NCBI RefSeq assembly: GCF_001704275.1
Contig: NZ_CP011533.1
Coordinates: 5,022,001-5,086,000, forward strand
Origin: Streptomyces noursei ATCC 11455
GTDB lineage: Bacteria > Actinomycetota > Actinomycetes > Streptomycetales > Streptomycetaceae
Length of the DNA stretch: 64,000 nucleotides
Direction: 5' to 3'
Shown: one piece after another, positions 8,921-19,677 of the stretch
Layout of the letters: every line of letters starts with the position of its first letter
How positions within the stretch are numbered: the stretch's first letter is position 1
The notes under the pieces: model-generated
Seen by the model: the letters and a program-made list of their open reading frames with translations, nothing else
The model's database searches: none
What the model was told of the DNA's origin: nothing
Made by a program: the position numbers and the translations under genes

Positions 8921-10402
8921 GTGGCGACGGAACAGATCAGGCGCTGGGAATCGGGCGCCCTCGCCCACGCGGTCACGGACCCGTTCGGGCAGGGCCCGCT
9001 GCCCTGGCTGCGCGGCAGCGAGACCTACTTCGACTCCGGCCGGATCATCCCCTGGTACGTCGATCCCGCGATCGCCCACGGCGACCTGCGGCTGCCCGCG
9101 CCCCGCAAGCACAACGGCCCGCGCACCGCCGACGACGTCCACCGCCAGATCAAGGGCTTCGCCGTCCCCGGCGCGGTGGCCCCCGGCGAGGCCATCGACT
9201 TCCGGGTCTCGGTCGACCCGCCGCAGCCCTTCAGCATCGACGTCTACCGCATCGGCCACTACGCCGGCGCCGGCGCCGCCAAGATCACCACCAGCCCCCG
9301 CCTCGCCGGCATCGTCCAGCCCGCCCCGCTGCTCGTCGGCCGCACCGTCTCCTGCCACCACTGGTGGCTGTCCTGGCGCCTCCAGGTCCCCACGTACTGG
9401 CAACTCGGCGCCTACGTGGCCGTCCTGACCACCGCCGACGGCCGGTACCGCTCCCACATCCCCTTCACGGTCCGCGACGGCCAGCCCGCCGACCTCCTGC
9501 TGCTGCTCCCCGACATCACCTGGCAGGCGTACAACCTCTACCCCGAGGACGGCCGTACCGGCGCCAGCCTCTACCACGCCTGGGACGAGAAGGGCGCCCT
9601 CCTCGGCGAGCGGGACGCCGCCACCACCGTCTCCTTCGACCGCCCCTACGCCGGCGCCGGCCTCCCCCTCCACGTCGGCCACGCCTACGACTTCATCCGC
9701 TGGGCCGAGCGCTACGGCTACGACCTCGCCTACGCCGACGCCCGCGACCTGCACGCCGGCCGGGTGGACGCCACCCGCTACCGCGGCCTGGTCTTCCCCG
9801 GCCACGACGAGTACTGGTCGGTGCCCATGCGCCGCACGGTCGAGGCCGCCCGGGACAGCGGCACCTCCCTGGTCTTCCTCTCCGCCAACACCCTGTACTG
9901 GCAGGTGGAGCTCTCCCCGTCGCCGGCCGGCCCCGACTCCCTGCTCACCTGTCGCAAACGCCAGGGACCCGGCCGTCCGGCCCTCTGGCGCGAACTCGGC
10001 AGCCCCGAGCAGCGGCTGATGGGCATCCAGTACGCCGGCCGGGTCCCCGAGCCCGCCCCCCTGGTCGTGCGCAACGCCGACCACTGGCTCTGGGAGGCCA
10101 CCGGCGCCCACGAGGGCGACGAGCTCCCCGGCCTGGTCGCCGGCGAGGCCGACCGCTACTTCCCGCGCACCAGCCTCCCCGCGCACACCCGCCGCATCCT
10201 GCTCTCCCACTCCCCGTACCGCGACGGCGAGGGCGCCCGCCGCCACCAGGAGACCTCCCTGTACCGCGCGCCCAGCGGCGCCCTGGTCTTCTCCTCCGGC
10301 ACCTTCGCCTGGTCGCCCGCCCTGGACCGCCCCGGCCACATCGACCAACGCGTCCAGCGCGCCACGGCCAACCTCCTCGACCGGATCTGCAAACGCGACT
10401 GA
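8921..10402 (+). CDS. N,N-dimethylformamidase beta-subunit-like protein
   Basis: The GTG at 8921 is preceded by AGGGGAG at 7 nt; earlier in-frame starts lack such a site. The 493-residue protein resembles the large-subunit C-terminal domain of N,N-dimethylformamidase, seen in many actinobacterial proteins of unknown substrate: IDVYRIGHYAGAGA, WQAYNLYPEDG, SFDRPY, DLAYADARDLHAG, YRGLVFPGHDEYW and SGTSLVFLSANTLYWQV. HDEYW and the following Asn/Tyr residues would lie in the family's pocket. There is no signal peptide with this start. It stands alone, with a terminator hairpin against the convergent LysR gene. Formamide hydrolysis is not proven. Confidence 0.8.
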   Translation: MATEQIRRWESGALAHAVTDPFGQGPLPWLRGSETYFDSGRIIPWYVDPAIAHGDLRLPAPRKHNGPRTADDVHRQIKGFAVPGAVAPGEAIDFRVSVDPPQPFSIDVYRIGHYAGAGAAKITTSPRLAGIVQPAPLLVGRTVSCHHWWLSWRLQVPTYWQLGAYVAVLTTADGRYRSHIPFTVRDGQPADLLLLLPDITWQAYNLYPEDGRTGASLYHAWDEKGALLGERDAATTVSFDRPYAGAGLPLHVGHAYDFIRWAERYGYDLAYADARDLHAGRVDATRYRGLVFPGHDEYWSVPMRRTVEAARDSGTSLVFLSANTLYWQVELSPSPAGPDSLLTCRKRQGPGRPALWRELGSPEQRLMGIQYAGRVPEPAPLVVRNADHWLWEATGAHEGDELPGLVAGEADRYFPRTSLPAHTRRILLSHSPYRDGEGARRHQETSLYRAPSGALVFSSGTFAWSPALDRPGHIDQRVQRATANLLDRICKRD

Positions 10403-10412
10403 GCCCCGGCCG

Positions 10413-10448
10413 GCAAGCCCGCGTGCCGCGCTCCCGCCCGGGGCTTGC
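10413..10448. terminator. Bidirectional terminator hairpin
   Basis: GCAAGCCC and GGGCTTGC pair across the gap between converging genes; the inner bases also pair partly. Confidence 0.5.
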
Positions 10449-10449
10449 G

Positions 10450-11358
10450 CTACCGCGCCGCGTACTCCCCCAACTCCCGTGCCAGCGCCACCGTCAGCGC
10501 CCGGAAGATCCGCACCTCCGGATGGGGGTCCCCGGCCCGCGTCGCCAGCACGCTCTGCGCGCGCGGCGCGTCCAGCACCGGCACGAACACCGTCCCCGGC
10601 CAGAGGTAGTACCGGGCGAAGGACTTCAACCCGGAGCCCGCCCCGCGCCCCGCCGCCACGCTCGTCAGCACGTCGTGCGGGTTCAGCGCGTAGTCCGGCG
10701 CCCGCCGCTCCCCCTCCCGGAAGTAGAGGTAGTCGACGAACGGCCGCGGGGTGCGTGCCGGCAGTCGCAGGAACGGCAGGTCGATGATGTCCGCGGTCCG
10801 CACCCCCTCCCGCGCCGCGTCCGCCAGCGGCGACTGCGTGGAGACCGCCACGATCCGCTGCTCGGTCGTCAGGACGTCCACCTCGATGCCCTCGGCCCGC
10901 ACCAGGGGCCGGACGAACGCCACGTCCACCCGGTCCTCGCGCAGCGCGCTGCAGTGCTCGGTGAAGTTCAGCTGCACCAGCGACACCGGCACGTCCGGCC
11001 GGGCCCGGCGGAAGGCGTTCACCGCGGCCGGGGTCACCTCCGCCGACCCGTGGCCCATCACCCCGACCCGCAGCCCGTGCCCCGGCGACGGCCGGCCCCG
11101 GACGGCCTCGGCCACGTCCGCCGCCGCGGCGTTCGCGGCGGCCAGCAGCGTCCGGGCGTGCGACACCAGGCGCTGTCCGGCGACGGTCGGCACCACCGGG
11201 CCCCGGCCGCGGTCCAGCAGCCGCGTCCCGAACTCCCGCTCCAGTTGCTGCACATGCTGGGTGACGGCGGCCGGCGACAGGAACAATCGGGCCGCGGCCC
11301 GCCCGAAGTGCTGCTCCTCGACCACCGCCAGGAAGGAAGACAGCCGGCGCAGATCCAT
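10450..11358 (-). CDS. LysR family transcriptional regulator
   Basis: The 302-residue protein begins at the ATG at 11358 with the canonical LysR start MDLRRLSSFLAVVEEQHFG. The winged HTH spans about residues 1-60 (AAARLFLSPAAVTQHVQQLE), followed by a two-lobed effector-binding domain (GLRVGVMGHGS, RVDVAFVRPL, GRGAGSGL). It is divergent from an MFS transporter gene 101 bases away, the classic arrangement in which the regulator acts from the shared region on both genes. Its ligand is unknown and is probably related to the substrate of that exporter. Confidence 0.9.
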   Translation of the reverse strand: MDLRRLSSFLAVVEEQHFGRAAARLFLSPAAVTQHVQQLEREFGTRLLDRGRGPVVPTVAGQRLVSHARTLLAAANAAAADVAEAVRGRPSPGHGLRVGVMGHGSAEVTPAAVNAFRRARPDVPVSLVQLNFTEHCSALREDRVDVAFVRPLVRAEGIEVDVLTTEQRIVAVSTQSPLADAAREGVRTADIIDLPFLRLPARTPRPFVDYLYFREGERRAPDYALNPHDVLTSVAAGRGAGSGLKSFARYYLWPGTVFVPVLDAPRAQSVLATRAGDPHPEVRIFRALTVALARELGEYAAR

Positions 11359-11459
11359 ACCGGCCACGATAGGCCGGGTTCGAAGCTCCGTTCTCGGGTC
11401 GTTCACATTTCCTGAACGCGGGCGGCGAGCCCGCCCGCCCGCGCCGTACAACGTCCTCC

Positions 11460-12698
11460 ATGTCCGTGTCACACACCTCGACGGCCCGGGTCGGCGAACC
11501 GGTCGCCACCGCGGCCCCCGCCCCCCGCCACTGGCTGCGCGCCGGCTGGCTGATGACCGCCTCCGGGTGGAGCGCCAACCAGTACTCCTCCCTGCTCGGC
11601 GCCTACCGCGCCCACCTCGGTCTGACCGCCGCCACCACCACCGCCCTCTTCGCCGTCTACGTCCTCGGCCTGATCCCCGCCCTCCTGGTGGGCGGCCCGC
11701 TCGCCGACCGCCACGGCCGCCGGCGGGTCGCCCGCACCGCCCTGGGCCTCTCGGCCCTGGCGACCTGCCTGCTGATGGCCGGCCCGGCCGTCCCCGCGCT
11801 GCTGTGGCCCGGCCGCTTCCTCACCGGCGTCGGCGCGGGCACCCTGCTCACCGCCGGCAGCGTCTGGATCAAGGAACTCTCCACCCCGCCGCACGGCACG
11901 GCCCCCAGCCCCGGCGCCGCGGCCCGCCGCTCCGGCCTCTTCCTCTCCGCGGGCTTCGCCACGGGCGGCCTGGCCGCCTCCCTGATCGCCCAGTGGGCCC
12001 CGCTCCCGATGGTCCTGGCCTACGTCCCGCACCTGGTGCTGTCCGCCGCCGCGGCACTGAGCGCCGCCCGCACCCCCGAGACCGCCCCGCCCCGGGGCCC
12101 GCACACCGCGGTCGCCGAGCCCGCCGCCCCCGCCCACCGCGCCGCCTTCCGCCGCCTGGTCGTCCCGGTGGCCCCCTGGGTCTTCGCCGGCCCCTCCATA
12201 GCCTTCGCCGTCCTCCCCGCCCTCGTCGACGGCCGCCTGCACGGCTGGGGGACCGTCTACGCCGGGATCGTCACCGCCGTCACCCCCGGCGCCGGCCTCC
12301 TCGTCGCCCCGCTCGCCCGCCGGCTGAGCGCCCGGCACCGGCTCGCCACCGCCGCCACCGGCCTGCTCGTCACCGCCGTCGGCCTGCTGGTCGGCGCCCT
12401 GGCGGTGGCCCACGCGCAGCCGGTGGTGGCCCTGTTCGCCGCCGCCCTGCTCGGCGCCGGCTACGGCCTGTGCGTGGCCTACGGCCTGACCGAGGTCGCC
12501 GCCCTGGCGTCCCCGCACCACCTGGCCCGCCTCACCGCGCGCTTCTGGGCCCTGTGCTACCTGGGCTTCCTCGCCCCGTACGGGGTGACCCTGCTCACCG
12601 GCGCGTTCGCCCCCTCGACGATCCTCACCGGCGTCGCCGCCCTGGCCCTGCTCGCCCTCGCCGTGCTCCTCCGCCCCGGAGCCCGGTCCTCCGCTTGA
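11460..12698 (+). CDS. MFS transporter (12-TM type)
   Basis: A 412-residue membrane protein with about 12 hydrophobic helices. The major facilitator motif A is clear between helices 2 and 3 (GGPLADRHGRRRVAR), and a central cytoplasmic loop (about 205-235) is rich in Pro, Ala and His. WLMTASGWSANQYSSLLGAY near the N-terminus is characteristic of actinobacterial drug-efflux-like members. The ATG at 11460 starts 101 bases from the divergent LysR start. I infer proton-driven export of a small molecule under LysR control; the substrate cannot be read. Confidence 0.88.
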   Translation: MSVSHTSTARVGEPVATAAPAPRHWLRAGWLMTASGWSANQYSSLLGAYRAHLGLTAATTTALFAVYVLGLIPALLVGGPLADRHGRRRVARTALGLSALATCLLMAGPAVPALLWPGRFLTGVGAGTLLTAGSVWIKELSTPPHGTAPSPGAAARRSGLFLSAGFATGGLAASLIAQWAPLPMVLAYVPHLVLSAAAALSAARTPETAPPRGPHTAVAEPAAPAHRAAFRRLVVPVAPWVFAGPSIAFAVLPALVDGRLHGWGTVYAGIVTAVTPGAGLLVAPLARRLSARHRLATAATGLLVTAVGLLVGALAVAHAQPVVALFAAALLGAGYGLCVAYGLTEVAALASPHHLARLTARFWALCYLGFLAPYGVTLLTGAFAPSTILTGVAALALLALAVLLRPGARSSA

Positions 12699-12807
12699 CC
12701 CTCCCGGGGCGTGCGCACGGCCCCCCGACAGCGACCCTGCGGCAGAGCCGCCCCGGTGCATACGGGAGAATCACCAGGACTCCTGGATCAACCTACGCGG
12801 AGGCAGC

Positions 12808-13707
12808 GTGTCCGGATTCGTAGAAAAGCCCGAGCCCGTGCAGGTCCCGGGGCTCACCCACCTGCACACCGGCAAGGTGCGCGACCTCTACCAGAACGCC
12901 GCCGGCGACCTGGTCATGGTCGCCAGCGACCGCATGTCCGCCTACGACTGGGTGCTCCCCACCGAGATCCCCGACAAGGGCCGGGTGCTGACCCAGCTGT
13001 CCCTGTGGTGGTTCGACCAGCTCTCCGACCTGGTCCCGCACCACGTCCTGTCCACCGAGGTCCCCGAGGGCGCCCCCGCCGACTGGGCCGGCCGCACCCT
13101 CGTCTGCCACTCCCTGGCCATGGTCCCGGTGGAGTGCGTCGCCCGCGGCTACCTCACCGGCTCCGGCCTCGCCGAGTACCGGGAGTCCCGCACGGTCTGC
13201 GGACTGGCGCTCCCCGAGGGCCTGACCGACGGCTCCGAACTCCCCGCCCCGATCTTCACCCCGGCCACCAAGGCCGCGGTCGGCGACCACGACGAGAACG
13301 TCTCCTACGAGGAGGCCGCCCGCCAGGTCGGCGCCGACACCGCCGCCCAGCTCCGCCGGCTGACCCTCGCGGTCTACGGCCGGGCCCGCGACATCGCCCG
13401 CGAGCGCGGCCTGATCCTCGCCGACACCAAGTTCGAGTTCGGCTTCCACGGGGAGCGGCTCACCCTGGCCGACGAGGTCCTCACCCCCGACTCCTCGCGC
13501 TTCTGGCCCGCCGACCAGTGGCAGCCGGGCCGCCCCCAGCCCTCCTTCGACAAGCAGTTCGTCCGCGACTGGCTGACCTCGCCCGCCGCCGACTGGGACC
13601 GCACCGGCGAGCTTCCCCCGCCGCCCCTCCCGCAGGAGATCGTCGACCGCACCCGCGCCAAGTACCTGGAGGCGTACGAACGCCTCACCGGCCGATCCTG
13701 GGTCTAG
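12808..13707 (+). CDS. purC: Phosphoribosylaminoimidazole-succinocarboxamide synthase
   Basis: PurC (SAICAR synthetase) joins CAIR and aspartate using ATP. The 299 residues match the family length. Diagnostic segments are THLHTGKVRDLYQ near the N-terminus, MVASDRMSAYDWVLPTEIPDKG, VPVECVARGYLTGSGL, PIFTPATKA, LADTKFEFGF and SFDKQFVRDWL. The GTG at 12808 follows GGAGG by 7 nt. The 109-base upstream gap contains the small palindrome CCAGGACTCCTGG (12774-12786). It is a single-gene unit ended by the hairpin at 13761-13789, which also serves the opposing tRNA. Confidence 0.97.
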   Translation: MSGFVEKPEPVQVPGLTHLHTGKVRDLYQNAAGDLVMVASDRMSAYDWVLPTEIPDKGRVLTQLSLWWFDQLSDLVPHHVLSTEVPEGAPADWAGRTLVCHSLAMVPVECVARGYLTGSGLAEYRESRTVCGLALPEGLTDGSELPAPIFTPATKAAVGDHDENVSYEEAARQVGADTAAQLRRLTLAVYGRARDIARERGLILADTKFEFGFHGERLTLADEVLTPDSSRFWPADQWQPGRPQPSFDKQFVRDWLTSPAADWDRTGELPPPPLPQEIVDRTRAKYLEAYERLTGRSWV

Positions 13708-13760
13708 GGCCCGTCCGACACCCCGGTGCCGGCGCCGCCCGCCGGCACCGGCCCATAAAG

Positions 13761-13789
13761 AAGGCCCCGGTCACGAGGACCGGGGCCTT
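13761..13789. terminator. Bidirectional terminator (purC / tRNA-Gly)
   Basis: A perfect 12-bp stem, AAGGCCCCGGTC with GACCGGGGCCTT, loop ACGAG, followed by TTTTC on the plus strand and by CTTTAT on the minus strand. Confidence 0.8.
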
Positions 13790-13796
13790 TTCTCTG

Positions 13797-13869
13797 AGCG
13801 GACGACGAGGCTCGAACTCGCGACCTCAACCTTGGCAAGGTTGCGCTCTACCAACTGAGCTACGTCCGC
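13797..13869 (-). tRNA. tRNA-Gly (anticodon GCC), copy 1
   Basis: Read on the minus strand this folds as a 73-nt cloverleaf: acceptor GCGGACG/CGTCCGC, D-arm GCTCAGTTGGTAGAGC, anticodon loop TTGCCAA, T-loop TTCGAGC. No CCA is encoded. A TATAGT -10 lies at 13921-13926 (minus strand). The gene plus part of its terminator is duplicated at 14344. Confidence 0.95.
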
Positions 13870-14307
13870 ATGCGCCGTGCCTGGCTTCCGTTCCGGTCGC
13901 CGCCGCGCGGTGCGAGCCCTACTATAGCCAACTTCCGGCCCGCCGTTGCGCGCCTTCGCGTTCCGGCCCCCGCCGTCGCTCCCGGGGCCCGTACCCGCCC
14001 GGCGCTCCGCCCCCGCCGCACCCCGCGCCCCGGTCCCGCCGGACGTCGCGCAACTCCCGGTCGGCACGGCACCGTTCGACCGGCGCGTCGCGCCCCCGCC
14101 CGGCCTTCCGTCCCCGGGGCCCGCGCCCGCGCCCGGCCCCGGCGCCCACCCGGCAATGTGTCGACCGCCACATGCCGTGCCATCGCCCGTCCGACCGTGC
14201 GCGCCGCCACTCCGCGATTTCCCGGGGAAAGTTCAGGGGGGGCGATCGCCGGCCGGTGCCGATCGTGATCCCCGGAGTCGTCCGGCTTTTCGGCCGGGAA
14301 AACGACA
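13870..14307. other. Spacer between the two identical tRNA-Gly genes
   Basis: Very GC-rich and without a convincing gene; apparent reading frames here have no ribosome-binding site or family match. It holds the copy 1 promoter (TATAGT, minus strand, 13921-13926). Confidence 0.5.
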
Positions 14308-14336
14308 AAGGCCCCGATCTCAAGGACCGGGGCCTT
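14308..14336 (-). terminator. Terminator of tRNA-Gly copy 2
   Basis: AAGGCCCCG/CGGGGCCTT stem, a close relative of the hairpin after copy 1; the minus strand continues with TTTGTCG. Confidence 0.7.
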
Positions 14337-14343
14337 TTCTCTG

Positions 14344-14416
14344 AGCGGACGACGAGGCTCGAACTCGCGACCTCAACCTTGGCAAGGTTGCGCTCTACCA
14401 ACTGAGCTACGTCCGC
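14344..14416 (-). tRNA. tRNA-Gly (anticodon GCC), copy 2
   Basis: Identical in sequence to copy 1 including the first 20 or so bases of 3' flank. A TAGAGT -10 lies at 14455-14460 on the minus strand, so this copy has its own promoter. No CCA is encoded. Confidence 0.95.
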
Positions 14417-14490
14417 AGGCATCCACTCGGCTTTCACCCAGTGGCGCGACAGCTACTCTACCTGATCCTTTGGACCGGCTGAACTGTCAG

Positions 14491-14562
14491 AGCGGGTGAC
14501 AGGGATTGCACACTGCGCCTCCCCCTTGGAAAGGGGGCGCTCTACTACTGAGCTACACCCGC
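14491..14562 (-). tRNA. tRNA-Gly (anticodon TCC)
   Basis: Minus-strand cloverleaf with acceptor GCGGGTG/CACCCGC and anticodon loop TTTCCAA, so it reads GGA/GGG. No CCA is encoded. It lies between lsrL and the two GCC tRNAs, making a three-gene glycine tRNA group on one strand. Confidence 0.92.
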
Positions 14563-14681
14563 GTGACTCCTCGGGGCCCGGCCTCTCGGCCTCGCCCCTC
14601 GGCGTGCTCCAGACTCTAGCTGATCAGTAGGGGTGCTGTGCAAGTCGGCGGTGTGCGGACCCGCGGACGGTGCGAAGTCGG

Positions 14682-15002
14682 TTAGTGGTTGGCCGCGTTG
14701 AAGGCTTCGTAGACCTTCTTGGGGATGCGACCGCGCGGCGGGACGTCCATCTGGTGGGAGCGGGCCCAGGCGCGCACCGCTGCCGGGTCGGGGGTCACCG
14801 CGGTCCGATGGAAGGTCTTGCCGGACTTCGCCCGCTTGCGGCCGGCCTCCACGTACGGAGCGAGGGCGCCGCGCAGTTTCTTCGCATTGGCGGGATTGAG
14901 GTCGATCTCGTACGACTTCCCGTCCAAACCGAAGATGACCGTCTCTGCGGCTTCTCCTCCGTCGATGTCATCGGAGAGCGTTACTACTACGCGCTGCGCC
15001 AC
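14682..15002 (-). CDS. lsrL: Lsr2 family nucleoid-associated protein (LsrL)
   Basis: The 106-residue protein starts at a GTG at 15002 with AAAGGA upstream and the family-typical AQRVVVTLSDDIDGGEA. The N-terminal half (to about residue 60) is the oligomerisation domain, with FGLDGKSYEIDL and NAKKLRGALAPYV; the C-terminal half carries the AT-hook-like RGR in VPPRGRIPKKVYEAF that inserts in the minor groove of AT-rich DNA. Lsr2 proteins silence horizontally acquired and specialised-metabolism genes. Its place next to purS is that of the second Streptomyces paralogue, LsrL (recalled as SCO4076), rather than the main Lsr2. The adjoining upstream sequence is unusually AT-rich, so self-regulation is plausible. 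Confidence 0.9.
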   Translation of the reverse strand: MAQRVVVTLSDDIDGGEAAETVIFGLDGKSYEIDLNPANAKKLRGALAPYVEAGRKRAKSGKTFHRTAVTPDPAAVRAWARSHQMDVPPRGRIPKKVYEAFNAANH

Positions 15003-15302
15003 GGATATCGGTCCTTTCGTGGAGCAACCCCTTGTTGACATGGGGTGATGCTCCGGATCCGGCTGATTGGGATCAATGCTTTTTCATTTGTACAGCGATG
15101 GGCATTGCATTGTGAAGCCCATTTAATTTTGTCAGCGTGTCCTGTCGCAATCCGGCCCCCCGTTCTTTTCGGAGATTTTTCCTTGCGGGCACTCCTGGCG
15201 ATACCGGCTCGTGATCGGGTGCACCGTATATCTATGCGCGTAGATTTTCGAACACGGTACTGTGAGGTCACCGCCTTACGCACCACACCACCGGGAGTGC
15301 CA
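15003..15302. promoter_or_regulatory. AT-rich divergent region between lsrL and purS, with inverted repeat
   Basis: The 300 bases contain runs such as TTTTTCATTTGTA and CATTTAATTTTG, far less GC-rich than the flanks. An imperfect inverted repeat (GGAGCA-a-CCCC ... GGGG-tga-TGCTCC, 15021-15054) overlaps the lsrL leader side. A TTGACA lies at 15035-15040 on the plus strand, without a good -10 at the right distance. No gene is convincing here. Confidence 0.55.
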
Positions 15303-15566
15303 GTGGCACGCGTCGTAGTCGACGTCATGCTCAAGCCGGAGATCCTCGACCCGCAGGGGCAGGCGGTGCAGCGCGCACTGCCACGCCTGGGCTTCGAGGG
15401 GATCGCCGACGTCCGTCAGGGCAAGCGTTTCGAACTTGAGGTGGAGGGTCCGGTCGACGACGCCGCCCTCGCCCGTATCCATGAAATGGCCGAGACCTTC
15501 CTCGCCAACACCGTCATCGAGGACTTCACCGTCCGGGTCGACGAAGCCGTGCGGGCCGAGTCATGA
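15303..15566 (+). CDS. purS: Phosphoribosylformylglycinamidine synthase subunit PurS
   Basis: The 87-residue protein matches PurS, the small subunit that bridges PurQ and PurL in the three-part FGAM synthase. Visible: [38 protein letters not shown] and the C-terminal [14 protein letters not shown]. The start is GTG 15303 with GGGAG upstream; longer readings extend into the AT-rich divergent region and lack family similarity. Its TGA overlaps the ATG of purQ (ATGA), so translation is coupled. Confidence 0.96.
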   Translation: MARVVVDVMLKPEILDPQGQAVQRALPRLGFEGIADVRQGKRFELEVEGPVDDAALARIHEMAETFLANTVIEDFTVRVDEAVRAES

Positions 15567-16263
15567 CAGCTCGGGTCGGAGTCATCACCTTCCCCGGCAC
15601 GCTCGACGACCGCGACACCCAGCGCGCGGTCCGGGCGGCCGGGGCCGAGGCGGTGCCGCTGTGGCACCGCGACAAGGACCTCCACCAGGTCGACGCCGTG
15701 GTCCTGCCCGGCGGGTTCTCGTACGGTGACTACCTGCGGGCCGGCGCGATCTCCCGGTTCTCGCCGGTGATGGGGACCGTGATCGAACAGGCCCGGGCGG
15801 GGATGCCGGTCCTGGGCATCTGCAACGGCTTCCAGGTCCTCACCGAGACCCACCTGCTGCCCGGCGCGATGCTGCGCAACAACCACCTGCATTTCATCTG
15901 CCGCGACCAGAAGCTGCGGGTGGAGAACGCCGCGACCGCCTGGACCAGCGACTACGCGCAGGGCCAGGAGATCAGCATTCCGCTGAAGAACATCGACGGC
16001 CGTTATGTCGCCGACGAGCGGACGCTGGACATGCTGGAGGCCGAGGGCCGGGTGGCCTTCCGCTACGTCACCGACGGCCCGACCGCCGACGGGTACGGAA
16101 ACCCCAACGGTTCGCTCCGCGACATCGCCGGCATCACCAACGAGGCGGGCAATGTCGTCGGCCTGATGCCGCACCCCGAGCACGCCGTCGAGCCGCTCAT
16201 CGGCACCGGCCGCACCGACGGCCTCGGGTTCTTCACCTCGATCCTGAAGAAGCTGGTCAACGC

Positions 16264-16267
<4 letters not shown>
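15563..16267 (+). CDS. purQ: Phosphoribosylformylglycinamidine synthase subunit PurQ
   Basis: PurQ is the class I glutamine amidotransferase subunit that supplies ammonia to PurL. In 234 residues the nucleophile is Cys87 in [10 protein letters not shown] and the His/Glu pair is His204 and Glu206 in [22 protein letters not shown] at the N-terminus and [15 protein letters not shown] are family signatures. It overlaps purS and purL by 4 bases on each side (ATGA at both junctions), giving a translationally coupled set. Confidence 0.97.
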
Positions 16268-18537
<2,270 letters not shown>

Positions 18538-18582
18538 CGCCGTGCCAACGGGGCCGGATGCGCGCCCCGTTGTGTCCGCGCC

Positions 18583-18618
18583 GGAGCGGCCCGCCAGGAG
18601 TGTCTGGCGGGCCGCTCC
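18583..18618 (+). terminator. Terminator of the purSQL operon
   Basis: GGAGCGGCCCGCCAG pairs perfectly with CTGGCGGGCCGCTCC around GAGTGT, followed by CGTTTCC. Confidence 0.8.
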
Positions 18619-18689
18619 GCCGTTTCCGCCGACGCCCGGCCGCCCGCGCCGGCGCGCGGAATTCCGGGCGGGCTGTCGGTGGTGCCGCC

Positions 18690-18695
18690 TACGCT
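18690..18695 (+). promoter_or_regulatory. -10 element for a leaderless start at 18702
   Basis: TACGCT lies 6 nt before the ATG at 18702, with no Shine-Dalgarno between them. Confidence 0.45.
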
Positions 18696-18701
18696 GGGTG
18701 T

Positions 18702-19499
18702 ATGTCTCCCGCTGCCCGCGCACCGCGTGCCCGCCGGTACGACCCGGCCAGGACCCGCGCCGCCGTCACCGCCCAGTGCGCCCACATCCTCCGGGTCGTC
18801 GGGGCCCTGACGCCCGAGCAGTTGGCGCTGCCGACCCGGCTCGGCGACTGGACGGTGCGGGAGCTGGTCGCGCATCTGTCCATAGCGGTCGGCAGCGCGG
18901 CCCGCGCCCTGCGGCTGCCGGCCCCGGCCGCGGCGGAGCTCACCCTCCAGGACTGGCCGTCCATGACCGCGCGGTTCGCCGCCGGCGCCGCCGAGTCCGT
19001 CCGCGAACTCGCGGCCGGGAGCGACCCGGTGGAGCTGCTGGAGCGCGCCGCCGAGGAGTACGCCGCGACGGTGCCGTCCGAGCGGGACGACCGGGTCATC
19101 GCCTGCCGGCCCGCCGCGATGCTGCTCGGCGACCATCTCGTCACCCGCTGCCTCGAACTCGTCGTGCACACCGACGACCTGGCCGACGCCCTCGGCCAGG
19201 AGATCCCCTTCGACCGGCACGCCCTGGCCACCACCACCCGGCTGCTGGCCGACGCGCTGGCCGCCCAGGCGCCCGGCGGATCGGTCGAGGTCAGGGTGCC
19301 GCCGTTCGCCGTGGTGCAGTGCGTCGAGGGCCCCCGGCACACCCGCGGCACCCCGCCCAACGTCGTCGAGACCGACCCGCTGACCTGGATACGGCTGGCC
19401 ACCGGCCGGCTGGCCTGGGCCGCCGCGGTGGACGCGGCGACGGTCAGCGCCAGCGGCGAACGGGCCGATCTGGGCGACCTGCTGCCCGTCATGAGCTGA
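18702..19499 (+). CDS. Maleylpyruvate isomerase family (mycothiol-dependent type) protein
   Basis: The 265-residue protein has the DinB-like four-helix N-terminal fold of mycothiol-dependent enzymes. The metal-site His is in LGDWTVRELVAHLS (about residue 59), and further candidate ligands lie in LLGDHLVTRCLELVVHTDDLADAL. The C-terminal third (VEVRVPPFAVVQCVEG, LTWIRLATGRLAW) is a sterol-carrier-like domain. The N-terminal ARTRAAVTAQCAHILRVV is typical. The ATG at 18702 follows a -10 by 6 nt, so the mRNA is probably leaderless. The substrate is unknown; detoxification or thiol transfer in the cytoplasm is a family-based guess. It stands alone between two pur operons. Confidence 0.85.
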   Translation: MSPAARAPRARRYDPARTRAAVTAQCAHILRVVGALTPEQLALPTRLGDWTVRELVAHLSIAVGSAARALRLPAPAAAELTLQDWPSMTARFAAGAAESVRELAAGSDPVELLERAAEEYAATVPSERDDRVIACRPAAMLLGDHLVTRCLELVVHTDDLADALGQEIPFDRHALATTTRLLADALAAQAPGGSVEVRVPPFAVVQCVEGPRHTRGTPPNVVETDPLTWIRLATGRLAWAAAVDAATVSASGERADLGDLLPVMS

Positions 19500-19655
19500 T
19501 CCGGGCGCGGAGCGGGCGCCGAGCGGGCAGGGTCGACGGAAGGCATCGGTGCGGCTCTCCGGGCAGGTCGTTTTGACCGTGATGCCGGGCATCGGCGCCC
19601 GGCGACGGCGGGAGAACGGGCGGGCGGCGGAACGTCGCGCATCTCACACCGACAG

Positions 19656-19677
19656 GACATCCGACATTACGGATGTC
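19656..19677. repeat. 8-bp inverted repeat GACATCCG-N6-CGGATGTC
   Basis: Perfect arms at 19656-19663 and 19670-19677 with ACATTA between. The 22-bp size suits a dimeric regulator site, 361 bases before the purF start. Confidence 0.6.

Noticed and set aside
14040..14300. Genes in the spacer between the tRNA-Gly copies
   Set aside because: Open frames are Arg/Pro-rich by base composition alone, and no start context supports them.
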